Shown: in pieces, positions 63,619-64,000 of the stretch
Numbering within the stretch: position 1 is the first letter of the stretch
Layout: each line of letters opens with the position of its first letter
NCBI RefSeq assembly: GCF_030143245.1
Contig: NZ_JARJNS010000004.1
Location: 492,469-556,468, forward strand
DNA from: Rhabdaerophilum sp. SD176
Lineage (GTDB): Bacteria > Pseudomonadota > Alphaproteobacteria > Rhizobiales > Beijerinckiaceae
DNA: 64,000 nt
Reading direction: 5' to 3'
Translations under genes and position numbers: made by a program
Notes under the pieces: generated by a model
What the model was told of the DNA's origin: nothing
Database searches by the model: none
The model's input: the letters and a program-made list of their open reading frames with translations, nothing else

Positions 63619-64000
63619 CGGCTGCATGTGCCAAGCATCGACAAAGATCCTGTATGGCTTCTCGGCTTCGAGCCAACAAGCGAATGACCGCTGTTGAGGA
63701 ACGACACCTTAGACCTGAATGGCTGCCATGGGGGCCGAAGCTGTCTAACACATCCACTTTTGGCTTTGCTGCTGTAAAAAATTCTAAAGAACGACAACAC
63801 AAATGACCAGCCGCGGCGCCGCTCGACCCCCGTCAATATCTCCAACCGTCTCACCCGAGCCCTCGTGACGTCGCTAAATATGGAATTAGCGACGTAACTT
63901 CAGCCGTTCGCGGGAAATCGAAAAGGCGCGCTCACCGGACGTGTGTGGACGCCCCCTTGGATGCAAGCAGAATCTTGGGCACGGTCGGGCATGTGATCAG
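63619..64000. other. 382-bp end stretch without a supported gene
   Basis: It holds a perfect 10-bp inverted repeat at 63868-63895 and otherwise nothing recognisable. No reading frame here resembles a protein family. Confidence 0.4.
63868..63895. repeat. perfect 10-bp inverted repeat, 8-base loop
   Basis: ACGTCGCTAA (63868-63877) and TTAGCGACGT (63886-63895) are perfect arms. No T run follows, so an operator is more likely than a terminator. Confidence 0.55.

Overview
The window is a G+C-rich alphaproteobacterial chromosome segment, most likely from the Hyphomicrobiales. This rests on gene content: an NsrR/NnrU-type nitrogen-oxide regulon, a Caulobacter-type xylose dehydrogenase, and rhizobial-style IS6 elements. 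No rRNA and no complete tRNA gene was found. A chromosomal backbone is interrupted by a composite mobile and defence island at roughly 24.3-46.5 kb.

Left backbone (1-7.4 kb): on the minus strand lie an octaheme c-type cytochrome with HEAT and TPR repeats, a tandem HdeA-like periplasmic protein and the start of a lipoprotein alpha/beta hydrolase. On the plus strand lie a small exported protein, an outer-membrane barrel protein, a periplasmic arylsulfatase with a strong terminator, and an AraC-type regulator.

Nitrate respiration (7.8-24.3 kb): a DNR/FNR-type regulator and nnrU are divergent from a very long run, narK(fused K1-K2)-narG-H-J-I-PpiC isomerase-small protein-hemerythrin-like-beta carbonic anhydrase-mog-DUF2478. 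Two exact TTGAT-N4-ATCAA boxes lie in the divergent control region. A convergent and divergent ric-orf119 / nsrR nitrosative-stress module follows, with a perfect 15-bp inverted operator pair between its two promoters. Together these genes import nitrate, reduce it, build and mature the molybdoenzyme and repair NO damage.

Island (24.3-46.5 kb): an Avs-like STAND NTPase with a Cap4/DUF4297-like nuclease domain; a mobilisation module (Lon-like AAA+ ATPase, GIY-YIG-like protein, hypothetical protein, large MOBP relaxase, MobC) with a recognisable oriT; a truncated IS6 copy; a GHKL ATPase / methyltransferase-like / restriction endonuclease operon convergent with a C5 cytosine methyltransferase; a vsr remnant cut by an IS6 element; a tRNA-Ser-like att fragment with 12-bp direct repeats; a second IS6 element; a VapBC pair; and a deleted IS6 derivative. 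The GHKL/MTase-like/REase/Dcm set is the best candidate for an under-described system.

Right backbone (46.5-64 kb): an otsB-GH15-otsA trehalose operon; a nucleotidyltransferase; a DUF2269-DCC-DUF4166-saccharopine-dehydrogenase-like operon; a ROK regulator divergent from xylFHG and a D-xylose 1-dehydrogenase, cut off downstream by another deleted IS6 copy; a DUF1772 protein; and a membrane GGDEF-EAL protein. All IS6 copies face the same way, and a 41-bp repeat occurs three times across the window.
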